From an uncultured Lachnospiraceae bacterium (GTDB taxonomy: Bacteria; Bacillota; Clostridia; Lachnospirales; Lachnospiraceae): a DNA stretch of 13,016 bases. The stretch is taken from the NCBI GenBank assembly GCA_910586715.1, contig CAJUJG010000024.1, forward strand, positions 1-13,016, in the 5' to 3' direction. This document shows, piece after piece, positions 1 through 6,747 of this stretch. The notes beneath the pieces were generated by a model that was given only the letters and a program-made list of their open reading frames with translations, was not told where the DNA came from and searched no databases. The position numbers and the translations under genes are program-made. Position 1 is the first letter of the stretch; each line of letters opens with the position of its first letter.

Positions 1-511
1 CAATGGTCTTGATAAGCTGCTCCAGTCCCTTTACGGGCAGGTATGCTGCCTGAACGGGTATTAAGATACTGTCAGCGCAGGCAAACACGTTTATGGTTAT
101 CATGCCGAGCGACGGCATACAGTCAATCAGGATATAATCATATCTGTCCCTTACCTGCTCTATGTAGGAACGAAGCACAAGCTCCCTGCTCATGACATTC
201 ACAAGAGATACTTCCAAGCCCGACAGTTCGATATTACCCGGCATCAGGTCAATCCCTTCGTCATGCTTCAAAATGCCATAGTCCGGCTCAAATTCCTCGT
301 CATTGATGATATTTGTCATAACCGTTGCAAGCGTTTCCTCCAGTCTATCCGGTTCCGCATAGCCTAAACTTGCCGTAAGGCTTCCCTGCGCATCTGCGTC
401 GATCAGCAGAACTTTCTTCCCCTGCTTTGCCAGTCCTATCCCTAAATTGCTTGTTGTCGTTGTCTTTCCGACACCGCCCTTTTGGTTTGCTATTGCTATA
501 ATTTTACACAT
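1..511 (-). CDS. parA: ParA/Soj-family partitioning ATPase (3' part outside window)
   Basis: Deviant Walker-type ATPase of the ParA/Soj/MinD family, which segregates or stabilises plasmids, chromosomes and integrative elements by ATP-dependent DNA binding with a ParB partner. About 170 N-terminal residues are visible. They include the deviant Walker A motif KGGVGKTTT at residues 11-19 (signature Lys11 and Lys16), the switch region DADAQGS at 38-44 and the Walker B strand YILIDCMPSLG around 126-136. Family members are usually about 250-275 residues, so roughly the last third lies beyond position 1. The start is an ATG at 509-511 with a GGAGG ribosome site about 8 bases upstream. It follows the DUF3970-like gene by about 15 bases on the same strand, as the third gene of an accessory-element operon. 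A parB partner would be expected just outside the window but is not seen. The family call is firm; placement in an integrative element rather than the core chromosome is inference from the neighbours. Confidence 0.93.
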   Translation of the reverse strand, partial: MCKIIAIANQKGGVGKTTTTSNLGIGLAKQGKKVLLIDADAQGSLTASLGYAEPDRLEETLATVMTNIINDEEFEPDYGILKHDEGIDLMPGNIELSGLEVSLVNVMSRELVLRSYIEQVRDRYDYILIDCMPSLGMITINVFACADSILIPVQAAYLPVKGLEQLIKTI

Positions 512-526
512 GGTTTTTTCCTCCGT

Positions 527-709
527 TTAGTTATTTTTTTCCTTAATATTGGCTTTCTGCACTTCCACATAAGCCCGGTAATATCTGTTTGTACCTTTGT
601 TCCGGTACAGCTCCGAAACTTCCGTCACAGCCACTTTGGACTGTCTTTTTAGAATTTTCTCGAACCACTTAATATCATTCTTTGTTCCCATCAGTCGAAT
701 TTTTAGCAC
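527..709 (-). CDS. Small DUF3970-like accessory protein, 60 aa, GTG start
   Basis: Encodes a 60-residue protein with the core KIRLMGTKNDIKWFEKIL, then a strand-rich segment ending YYRAYVEVQ. I recognise this as resembling DUF3970, a family of short proteins of unknown function found in Clostridia and Bacilli mobile elements; the assignment is from memory of the pattern. I chose the GTG at 707-709 because GGAGAGG lies 4 bases upstream and the family-like sequence starts immediately after it. A longer reading frame reaching 814 exists, but its extra N-terminus is out-of-frame translation of the upstream DUF6075-like gene. The start overlaps the last 35 bases of that gene, suggesting translational coupling, and the stop is about 15 bases before parA. 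The function is unknown. Confidence 0.7.
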   Translation of the reverse strand: MLKIRLMGTKNDIKWFEKILKRQSKVAVTEVSELYRNKGTNRYYRAYVEVQKANIKEKNN

Positions 710-1212
710 GTTTCCTCTCCATTTCTGCAAGGACTTCTTCAATGTACTTCTGCTTGTGGCAGTATTTTGGGTAACGGAGCCTGATGCCCTCCCAAAAATA
801 CATTGCATAGCCACAGCAAAAGATATCGCTTACGGATATACCCAACCCAATCTTTGGGATTGGTTTGGCACTCATTTATCTGCTCGTCCCTGCTCTCATA
901 ATCGTCAACGCTTGGTGTCCCGTCTGTATAAGGGTTGAATACCCCCTTGACCACCTTTACGCTGCCACCTGTCTGCCAGTCCTGACACAGACATTCTGTT
1001 TTGATACATCCGGATTGTATATCATAAACCTGACTGAAATAATTGTTCGTATCCTCCGATATTCCGAGAATGTAAAGCAATACCTTATGATAACAGTCCT
1101 GCTTCCTCGTCTGTTCCACTTCATAGTAAAGTTTCTCCTGTTTCCCGTTTGCAAAAACCATGTGTGTGTTGTTGGCGCTCTGCGCCCCTGCTCTTAACGC
1201 TGTGTCGTTCAT
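675..1212 (-). pseudogene. DUF6075-like protein, apparently split by a one-base frameshift
   Basis: Two overlapping reading frames together encode one DUF6075-like protein. The first, from the ATG at 1210-1212, gives residues such as LYYEVEQTRKQDCYHKVLLY, then DIQSGCIKTE and WQTGGSVKVVKGVFNPYTDG. Around 830-845 it loses similarity and runs on to a stop at 739. The next frame supplies the expected C-terminus VSDIFCCGYAMYFWEGIRLRYPKY and ends at 675. Removing one base from the GG at 834-835 joins the halves as GYIVSDIFCCGYA, giving about 178 residues. The start has a strong AAAGGAGG site about 8 bases upstream. DUF6075 proteins (family recalled from memory, function unknown) are common in Clostridia integrative elements. 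It heads the operon that continues into the DUF3970-like gene and parA. The shift could be a true inactivating mutation, an assembly error or, less likely, programmed frameshifting. Confidence 0.68.
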
Positions 1213-1271
1213 CCCGTGAACCTCCTTTTCCTATTCATTAAAAAATGACTGTTACCAAATGTGCATTTTAA

Positions 1272-1499
1272 TTTGTTGGACTAGCCTGACATAGCATTTT
1301 TTCTAAATGGCTAAAATCCTCTTTAAAAGGCGTAAAAAAGAGCGCTTCGATTATTTCCGAAACGCTCCTTAGGAATCTGTGAATTTACACTGATTTTGTT
1401 GGACTCCGAGATGAAAATTGCATTATGGCGTATTATGATGTACCAACGCAAAAAATTTTGTTGGAATTTTGTTGGACTTCCGGTATTTTTGTTGTACCC
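1272..1499 (+). repeat. Cluster of TTTTGTTGGA direct repeats
   Basis: On the plus strand the core TTTGTTGGA occurs at 1272-1280, 1395-1403 (within TTTTGTTGGACTCC), 1457-1465 and 1468-1476 (within TTTTGTTGGACTTCC). A degenerate TTTTTGTTGTACC follows at 1486-1498. Two copies are directly adjacent, 11 bases apart, that is, about one helical turn. All copies have the same orientation. Such clusters at the ends of integrative elements can be arm-type binding sites for a tyrosine integrase or its accessory proteins, or iterons for a replication or partition protein. The function here is inference. Confidence 0.6.
1334..1367 (-). terminator. Intrinsic terminator downstream of hemZ
   Basis: On the minus strand the arms GAGCG and CGCTC, extended by TTCG pairing with CGAA after a single mismatch, enclose an 8-base loop and are followed directly by TTTTTT (1339-1334). 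The orientation fits termination of transcription coming from hemZ, about 180 bases past its stop codon. Because the repeat cluster lies on both sides of it, it may belong to the inserted element and act as an insulator rather than being the original hemZ terminator. Confidence 0.75.
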
Positions 1500-1544
1500 A
1501 AAATCCGCATCACACTCAACAATTTTAGTCCGAATTTTGAAATT

Positions 1545-2987
1545 TTAATCTTCTAATAATACACGCTTTCTCTCAATCATTTCCCCGATTCTCTCGATAT
1601 ACTGCGCCACATCCTTCACATTTTCACACCGCTCAATCCGCCCGTCAGGATAAACCCTTTTCGTAATTGATCCGGCGCCGAGTGCCACGATGGTCTGCAC
1701 CTCCTCCATTATCAGAATATTATAAATCCCATACTTGCCTTCTCTCGCATACCCCACGTTCTCAAAATTCCCTGACATATTTTTCTGCCGGTACAGATAA
1801 TAAGGCTTCATGCCAAGCGCATCCGCACCTTTTTGTGCAATCTCCATCGTCGCATCCGTATTGTTCAGCGAAGCGATACCGTTCTCCTCTATCCACTGGC
1901 TAAGCTTCGACGCGCGCTTAATCGCAAGTGAATGCACCGTAAGACTGTCAGGATTTAACCTTGCAATCTCATCGACTGTATTCTGCACATCCGCCTCCAG
2001 CTCACCCGGAAGCCCTAAAATAATATCCATATTAATATTGGCAAAACCTGCCGCCCTTGCAAGCGCAAACGCCTCCCGAACCTGCGCCACCGTATGCTGC
2101 CTGCCAATGATTTTCAGCGTTTCGTCCTTCATTGTCTGCGGATTGACCGAAATACGCGTCACGCCGTGCTTCTTTAAAACATCCAGCTTGTCCCTCGTGA
2201 TACTGTCCGCACGCCCTGCCTCGACCGTAAACTCCGTGACATGCTGAAAATCAAACCGCTCCCGCATGCGTGAAAGCAGTCTGTCAAGCGCATCCGCCTC
2301 CAGCGTTGTAGGGGTACCGCCGCCGATATAAACCGTATCCAGCACCTTATCCTGATACGCCTGCGCCACAAAATCAATCTCCCGAAAAAGCGCATCCAAA
2401 TAGTCGTTTACACGCTTTTTCCACTGTGCAATCGGATAGGACGTAAACGAACAGTAAAGACACGTCGTCGGGCAGAACGGAATACCGATATACAGACTGT
2501 AGCCGTCCTCATAATGGATTTTATCAAGAATCCGCTTTTCCCGCTTTGCAATATCCAGGCTAAGCCGCGCCTTTTCATCGCTGACCGCATGTTCCGCTTT
2601 CATCTGCGCAATAATCGCATCATCGTCCTTTCCCTCCGCCAACATTCCCATCGAAAGCTTTGTCGGGCGGATACCTGTCAGATTCCCCCACGGAAGCGTG
2701 TGCCCTGTATAATCACATAAATCATGATAAACCGAGAGCTTATGCTCATTTTTTGTGACACACGTGTCATTTTTATAAATATTGGTGTACTCTTTCTCCC
2801 CGTCAATATCAAATACAGCCTCTATTTTACTGTCGTCAAAAATAAGGACTGCCCGAGCCTCGCCGTCCTCCCGTTCACCCTGCCCGCAGAGTCCGTACAC
2901 ACGCACCTCGTGTTCCGGATAAAACGCTTTAAACAATGCATGCAAATCATACTGATACTGTTCTCTGTTTGTATATATCTTTATCAT
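1545..2987 (-). CDS. hemZ: Oxygen-independent coproporphyrinogen III dehydrogenase HemZ (radical SAM)
   Basis: A 480-residue radical-SAM enzyme of the HemN/HemZ group. HemZ is assigned to the oxygen-independent oxidative decarboxylation of coproporphyrinogen III to protoporphyrinogen IX in haem synthesis, in the cytoplasm. The [4Fe-4S]-binding motif is CPTTCLYC (Cys172, Cys176, Cys179), preceded by the strand SLYIGIPF. The SAM-binding glycine run IGGGTPTTL follows near residue 222. The roughly 165-residue N-terminal extension containing GNLTGIRPTK separates HemZ from the shorter HemW. The length fits the family (about 480-500). The start is an ATG at 2985-2987 with AGAGG about 12 bases upstream, a longish spacing. 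It is the last gene of the apt-relA-MBL-hemZ run. Whether this organism makes haem by this route cannot be judged here, and some HemN-like proteins have other roles, so the reaction is a family inference. Confidence 0.93.
   Translation of the reverse strand: MIKIYTNREQYQYDLHALFKAFYPEHEVRVYGLCGQGEREDGEARAVLIFDDSKIEAVFDIDGEKEYTNIYKNDTCVTKNEHKLSVYHDLCDYTGHTLPWGNLTGIRPTKLSMGMLAEGKDDDAIIAQMKAEHAVSDEKARLSLDIAKREKRILDKIHYEDGYSLYIGIPFCPTTCLYCSFTSYPIAQWKKRVNDYLDALFREIDFVAQAYQDKVLDTVYIGGGTPTTLEADALDRLLSRMRERFDFQHVTEFTVEAGRADSITRDKLDVLKKHGVTRISVNPQTMKDETLKIIGRQHTVAQVREAFALARAAGFANINMDIILGLPGELEADVQNTVDEIARLNPDSLTVHSLAIKRASKLSQWIEENGIASLNNTDATMEIAQKGADALGMKPYYLYRQKNMSGNFENVGYAREGKYGIYNILIMEEVQTIVALGAGSITKRVYPDGRIERCENVKDVAQYIERIGEMIERKRVLLED
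2756..2769. repeat. TGACACNNGTGTCA palindrome, copy 1 (inside hemZ)
   Basis: Perfect 6-base arms around AC, lying in hemZ codons for Asn-Asp-Thr-Cys-Val-Thr. The same arms recur at 11294-11307 and 12100-12113. It is followed by ATTTTTAT, which also follows the copy at 12100. A regulatory role inside the coding region is uncertain. Confidence 0.45.
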
Positions 2988-3070
2988 TGTAATATCAAAC
3001 CTCTTCGCCTTTTCTTATCGCATCACGGAATGTAAAAATCCATGTCCGCTTATGCTAAACATAGATAAAT

Positions 3071-3091
3071 CCATGCCTACCCAAGGCATGG
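3071..3091 (-). other. Hairpin at the MBL hydrolase stop codon, before hemZ
   Basis: Arms CCATGCC (3071-3077) and GGCATGG (3085-3091) enclose a 7-base loop. On the minus strand the hairpin spans the last codons and stop of the MBL gene and is followed by ATTTATC, not a T-run. It is therefore more likely an mRNA processing, stability or translation element than a terminator. The MBL-hemZ gap is about 90 bases. Confidence 0.5.
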
Positions 3092-3712
3092 ATTGTACTT
3101 TCTCTCGTATCCAACCGTTGACGCGTCGCCGTGTCCGGAATACAGCTTCACGTCGTCAGGCAGCGTCATAATCCGTTCCCGTATTGAATCGCCAAGTGCG
3201 CGCATTGAGCCCGAATACAAATCTGTTCTTCCCACAGAACCGTTAAAAATCGTATCACCGCAAAACAGCGTCAAATCCTCTTTTACATAAAAGCAGCAGC
3301 CTCCCTTTGTGTGCCCCGGTGTATGAAGCACCTCAAATTCCACGCCTGCCATTGTAAGCGTCTGCTTATCGCGCAGATATACATCCGCCTCAAAACCATA
3401 CCCTGTTCCGAACCACTGTGACACATTTTTTTTCGGGTCCTTTAAAATCTCCGCCTCGTCTTCATACGCGTACACCTTTGCGCCGCTGAGCTGTTTCAAC
3501 TCCAAAACACCGCCCGTATGGTCACCGTGTCCGTGCGTCAAAAGAATGCCTGCTATTTTTTCAAAGCCCAAGCTCTTTGCATCCGCAAACACCACATCAC
3601 CGTTATCGCCCGGATCGATAATTACAATCTCATCCGCACCCTCTCTGTACACATAATAACAATTTGTCTGACACGCGCCAAGCACTCTTCTTTTTACCTT
3701 TAAATCCGCCAT
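3077..3712 (-). CDS. MBL-fold metallo-hydrolase, glyoxalase II-like
   Basis: A 211-residue cytoplasmic metallo-beta-lactamase-fold hydrolase, close to the small YcbL/glyoxalase II-like group that hydrolyses thioesters or related substrates; the substrate is not determinable from sequence. Metal ligands are complete: THGHGDH at residues 59-65 (His60, His62, Asp64, His65), His124 in TPGHTKGG, Asp143 in CGDT and His194 in SGHGD. I chose the ATG at 3710-3712 because family sequence (MADLKVKRRV, then QTNCYYV) begins there and GGAG lies 13 bases upstream. An ATG at 3722-3724 is possible but sits almost on that ribosome site. A TTG-initiated frame reaching 3793 would overlap relA and run through a hairpin. 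It sits between relA and hemZ in what looks like one transcription unit. This linkage is common in Clostridia, but the reason is not known to me. Confidence 0.88.
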   Translation of the reverse strand: MADLKVKRRVLGACQTNCYYVYREGADEIVIIDPGDNGDVVFADAKSLGFEKIAGILLTHGHGDHTGGVLELKQLSGAKVYAYEDEAEILKDPKKNVSQWFGTGYGFEADVYLRDKQTLTMAGVEFEVLHTPGHTKGGCCFYVKEDLTLFCGDTIFNGSVGRTDLYSGSMRALGDSIRERIMTLPDDVKLYSGHGDASTVGYERKYNPCLG

Positions 3713-3743
3713 AGCAATAACCATACTCCTCTCATAGCCTGCG

Positions 3744-3765
3744 AATTTGTGCCTTTGCACAAATT
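3744..3765 (-). other. Intercistronic hairpin between relA and the MBL gene
   Basis: A perfect 9-base inverted repeat, AATTTGTGC (3744-3752) and GCACAAATT (3757-3765), with a 4-base loop. It lies 9 bases after the relA stop on the minus strand and just upstream of the MBL ribosome site. There is no T-run after it, so it is not a standard terminator. It may stabilise the relA 3' end, attenuate readthrough, or be a processing site. Confidence 0.6.
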
Positions 3766-3773
3766 TGCCAATG

Positions 3774-6131
3774 TTATCCCGTAGTCCTTTCAATATCGAT
3801 TATATTGTCAATCTGTTTCAATTTCTCAATAATTGCCCTAAGCTCATCGCGTCCGCCAATCTCAAAAGACATTGCCAAAGTCGCAATCCCCTGCTTGCTT
3901 ACCCTTGTATTCATGGAAATCACGTCAATATTTTTCTCCATCAACGTCTTTGAAATATCCGCAAGCAGACCGCTTCTGTTATGCGCATAAATTGCTATTT
4001 CTGTCAGATACTTCTCATTCTCATTATTCAGCTTGGGCTGCCACTCCGCGCTAATCAGCCGCGCACGCTCAATCTCGGACAGACAGATAATATTGACACA
4101 ATCCGTTCTGTGAATGGACACGCCGCGTCCTCTTGTGACAAAACCTACAATTTCATCACCCGGCACCGGCGCACAGCAACGTGAAAAACGCACCGCCACA
4201 TCATGCGTGCCTTTTACGACAATGCCGCCCTTACCTTTGGGACGCATCATTTTATTTGCACTGTTCTCTTGAATGGACGCCAAAAGCTCGCTGTCCGTTA
4301 TCTGTTTTTTGTGATTTCTCGCATAAATTTCCTGTAATCGGTTGATTACCTGCCCTTCCTTTAAGGCACCGTGACCAACCGCCGCAAGCAGCGCATCCCA
4401 GTCATTGAAGCCGTACTTATGCATCACTTCCGTTTGATATTCCGGAACAAGAAACTCTTGAGCGTTAATATTCTTGGACTTGCAGTAATTCGCTAAAAGC
4501 TCACGTCCTCTGATGACATTCTCTTCCTTAAACTCATTTTTAAACCACTGGGAAATTTTATTTTTTGCCTGCGAAGACTTTACGATATTGAGCCAGTCAC
4601 GGCTTGGTCCTTTGGAATTTTGCGAAGTAATAATCTCAATACAGTCACCGTTATTAATCTTATAATCAATCGTGACAAGCTTATTGTTTACCCGCGCGCC
4701 AATCATCCGGTTGCCGACCGCACTGTGAATGCTGTATGCAAAATCAATCGGCGTAGAACCTGCCGGAAGGTTTTTGACCTCCCCGGTCGGCGTAAAACAA
4801 TACACATGATCGGAAAACAAATCCAAATCACTTTTTAAAAGCTTGACAAATTCTTTGTTGTCGGAGGTGTCACGCTGCCATTCCAAAATTTGGCTTAACC
4901 ACGCAAGCTTCTCCTCCTCACCGCCCTTGGAAACCTTTCCGTCGCTCTCCTCCTTATATTTCCAGTGGGCAGCAATACCATACTCCGCTACCCTATGCAT
5001 GTCATATGTCCGGATTTGAATCTCAAACGGCGTCCCCGTCGGTCCAATCAAGGTCGTGTGAAGCGACTGGTACATATTGGTTTTCGGCATGGCGATAAAA
5101 TCCTTAAACCGCCCCGGCATCGGCTTATACATCTCATGAATGACACCAAGCGCTGCATAACAGTCCTTCAACGAATTGACAATAATACGCACCGCAAACA
5201 AATCGTAAATCTGGTCAATCGTTTTTCCCTGGTTTTTCATTTTTTTATAGATGCTGAAAAAATGCTTGACGCGCCCGTCAATCTGTGCTTCAATGTCCGC
5301 TCCCGCAATGTGTTCCGTTACCTCGTCAACCAGCTCCTGCACATACTTTTCGCGCGCGTCCTTGCGCAAAGCAATCTTTTCCACCAAATCATAATACGCC
5401 TCCGGCTCAAGATATTTGAGCGAAAGGTCGTCAAGTTCTATCTTAATTTTTGAAATACCGAGCCGCTCCGCAAGCGGTGAATATATATCGAGTGTCTCTC
5501 TTGCAATCCGCTTTTGACTCTCCGGTGACTTATATTTGAGCGTGCGCATATTGTGGAGGCGGTCGGCAAGCTTAATCAGAATAACACGAATATCCTTTGC
5601 CATCGCAAGAAACATTTTGCGCAGGTTTTCCGCCTGCAGTTCTTCGCGGCTTGTCGTGCGGTCCGGCGCGGCATCTCCTGTATACTGAAGCTGCTCTAAT
5701 TTCGTCACGCCGTCCACCAAAAGCTCCACATCAGGACCAAACTGCTCCTTGAGCTCCTCGTTTGTCATAATGGTGTCCTCCACCACATCATGGAGAAGTC
5801 CTGCAATAATCGTCTCCTTGTCAAGCTCCAAATCGGCGAGGATAATCGCAACACAGAGCGGATGAATTATATAGGGTTCGCCCGATTTTCTCACCTGCGC
5901 CTTGTGCGCCTCGCATGCCGTGGCATATGCCTTGTCAATCAACGAAATATCATCAGAAGGATGATATTTCTGCACACGCCGGACAAGCCCCTGATAAAGC
6001 GTATCGGGGCTTTGAAATTCTTTGATATATTCAATTCTGCGGTCGTCTGTCCTGCGGGGACCCGATTTACTTCCGTTTATGATTAAAGAATCCTCATATG
6101 TCCCCGTCTTCAACTGCTTCTCATCTGCCAC
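3774..6131 (-). CDS. relA: Bifunctional (p)ppGpp synthetase/hydrolase (RelA/SpoT, Rel)
   Basis: A 785-residue long-form RSH protein that makes (p)ppGpp from ATP and GDP/GTP on starvation and hydrolyses it otherwise; it acts in the cytoplasm on stalled ribosomes. The HD hydrolase domain is intact, with His90, the pair His114-Asp115 in LLHDVVEDT and LADRLHNMRTL at 188-198. The synthetase domain (about 285-400) carries RFKD at 341-344, the RxKD form typical of bifunctional enzymes, and the conserved YQSLHTT and EIQIRT. A TGS domain starts near 452 (CFTPTGEVKNLPAGSTPIDF). A zinc-finger-like segment has RCCAPVPGDEIVGF, and an ACT domain closes the protein (about 710-785). The start is a GTG at 6129-6131 with a weak GGTGAT ribosome site; an ATG 5 bases upstream is out of frame. 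It lies 20 bases after apt and is clearly co-transcribed with it. Both catalytic halves look functional. Confidence 0.96.
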   Translation of the reverse strand: MADEKQLKTGTYEDSLIINGSKSGPRRTDDRRIEYIKEFQSPDTLYQGLVRRVQKYHPSDDISLIDKAYATACEAHKAQVRKSGEPYIIHPLCVAIILADLELDKETIIAGLLHDVVEDTIMTNEELKEQFGPDVELLVDGVTKLEQLQYTGDAAPDRTTSREELQAENLRKMFLAMAKDIRVILIKLADRLHNMRTLKYKSPESQKRIARETLDIYSPLAERLGISKIKIELDDLSLKYLEPEAYYDLVEKIALRKDAREKYVQELVDEVTEHIAGADIEAQIDGRVKHFFSIYKKMKNQGKTIDQIYDLFAVRIIVNSLKDCYAALGVIHEMYKPMPGRFKDFIAMPKTNMYQSLHTTLIGPTGTPFEIQIRTYDMHRVAEYGIAAHWKYKEESDGKVSKGGEEEKLAWLSQILEWQRDTSDNKEFVKLLKSDLDLFSDHVYCFTPTGEVKNLPAGSTPIDFAYSIHSAVGNRMIGARVNNKLVTIDYKINNGDCIEIITSQNSKGPSRDWLNIVKSSQAKNKISQWFKNEFKEENVIRGRELLANYCKSKNINAQEFLVPEYQTEVMHKYGFNDWDALLAAVGHGALKEGQVINRLQEIYARNHKKQITDSELLASIQENSANKMMRPKGKGGIVVKGTHDVAVRFSRCCAPVPGDEIVGFVTRGRGVSIHRTDCVNIICLSEIERARLISAEWQPKLNNENEKYLTEIAIYAHNRSGLLADISKTLMEKNIDVISMNTRVSKQGIATLAMSFEIGGRDELRAIIEKLKQIDNIIDIERTTG

Positions 6132-6151
6132 TTCATATCACCAAACTATTT

Positions 6152-6676
6152 TTATTTTCCTTCATAAACAATTGCGGAATCCAGTCTGTAGCCTGCAAGC
6201 CGCTCACGTCCCTTCAAACCTGCAAGCTCCATCATGACAACGATGCCGACAACCTCGCCGCCAAGCGATTCAATCAGCTTTATCATCGCCTCCGTCGTTC
6301 CGCCCGTCGCAATCAGATCATCAACCACCAGTACCTTCTGTCCTGGCTGAATGGAATCCTTATGCATCTCTATTGTTGCTTTCCCATACTCCAAGTCATA
6401 ATCTACGGACACCGTTTCCGCAGGAAGTTTTCCTTTTTTCCGAATGAGTACAAACGGTTTATGATTGTTGTATGCGATCGGCGTACCGAAAATAAAACCT
6501 CTCGACTCCGCGCCGGCGACCACATCATACGCCAAATCCTTTACCAAATCCTGCATGGTATCAATCGCAAGGTGCAGTCCGTCCGCATCCTGCAAGACAC
6601 TTGTCACATCCCTGAATATAATGCCCGGCTCCGGAAAATCAGGAATTGCTCTTACGTATTCTTCAAGTTTTTTCAT
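6152..6676 (-). CDS. apt: Adenine phosphoribosyltransferase
   Basis: A 174-residue purine salvage enzyme converting adenine and PRPP to AMP and pyrophosphate in the cytoplasm. The N-terminus MKKLEEYVRAIPDFPEPGI and the hallmark IIFRDVTSVL are typical of bacterial Apt. AGAESRGF (54-61) is the flexible-loop region. The PRPP-binding motif VLVVDDLIATGGT is at 115-127, with both acidic residues present. The length matches the family (about 170-180). The start ATG (6674-6676) has AGGAG 8 bases upstream. It is the first gene after the strong promoter at 6715-6743 and is followed 20 bases later by relA, an arrangement widely conserved in Firmicutes. Confidence 0.97.
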   Translation of the reverse strand: MKKLEEYVRAIPDFPEPGIIFRDVTSVLQDADGLHLAIDTMQDLVKDLAYDVVAGAESRGFIFGTPIAYNNHKPFVLIRKKGKLPAETVSVDYDLEYGKATIEMHKDSIQPGQKVLVVDDLIATGGTTEAMIKLIESLGGEVVGIVVMMELAGLKGRERLAGYRLDSAIVYEGK

Positions 6677-6714
6677 AACGTAACTCTCCTATCTGTTTTT
6701 TACCCACTATTACC

Positions 6715-6743
6715 ATTATAATCTTATTTGACAGATAAGTCAA
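6715..6743 (-). promoter_or_regulatory. Strong sigma-A promoter for apt-relA-MBL-hemZ
   Basis: The -35 box TTGACT (6743-6738), a 17-base spacer and a consensus -10 TATAAT (6720-6715) lie on the minus strand, with an expected start near 6708 and a leader of about 30 bases before apt. A 16-base inverted repeat, TTGAC-N6-GTCAA (6728-6743), overlaps the -35 box and could be an operator, though arms this short arise often by chance. No terminator precedes it, so readthrough from the trk unit is also likely. Confidence 0.8.
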
Positions 6744-6747
6744 TCCG

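Larger units (their letters stand above)
1213..1544. other. Non-coding junction between the accessory module and hemZ
   Basis: About 330 bases without a credible gene separate the DUF6075-like start from the hemZ stop. The stretch is AT-rich. It holds an intrinsic terminator (1334-1367), four near-identical TTTTGTTGGA direct repeats plus a degenerate fifth (1272-1499), and an inverted pair CCAAC/GTTGG at about 1443-1464. I found no convincing -35/-10 pair for the DUF6075-like operon; its promoter could lie between 1230 and 1333 but would be weak. I infer that this is the end of an integrative element, because gene type changes abruptly from housekeeping to mobile-element accessory genes across it. 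The exact boundary cannot be set from one end. Confidence 0.55.

Noticed and set aside
710..814. N-terminal extension of the DUF3970-like gene
   Set aside because: The extension is out-of-frame reading of the DUF6075-like C-terminal region; a GTG with GGAGAGG just upstream explains the real start.
865..1197. Plus-strand open frame of 110 codons over the DUF6075-like gene
   Set aside because: Antisense to codons that encode family-like sequence on the minus strand, and no ribosome site; treated as a shadow.
1213..1333. Promoter for the DUF6075-like/parA operon
   Set aside because: Only poor -10-like strings (such as TATGTC) without a matching -35 box were found, so none is called.
1272..1499. 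CRISPR-like interpretation of the TTTTGTTGGA repeats
   Set aside because: The repeats are only 9-14 bases, the spacing is irregular (11 to 123 bases) and there are no cas genes.
3713..3793. TTG-initiated N-terminal extension of the MBL hydrolase
   Set aside because: It would overlap the relA end and translate through a perfect 9-base-pair hairpin, and family-like sequence begins only at the ATG at 3712.
4965..5453. Plus-strand open frame of 162 codons inside relA
   Set aside because: Wholly antisense to the conserved synthetase and hydrolase domains of relA, with no recognisable domain; a shadow frame.
6098..6721. Plus-strand open frame of 207 codons across apt
   Set aside because: It lies antisense to the unmistakable apt gene and the apt promoter, its product is rich in Arg/His/Cys as expected of a shadow frame, and it has no convincing ribosome site.
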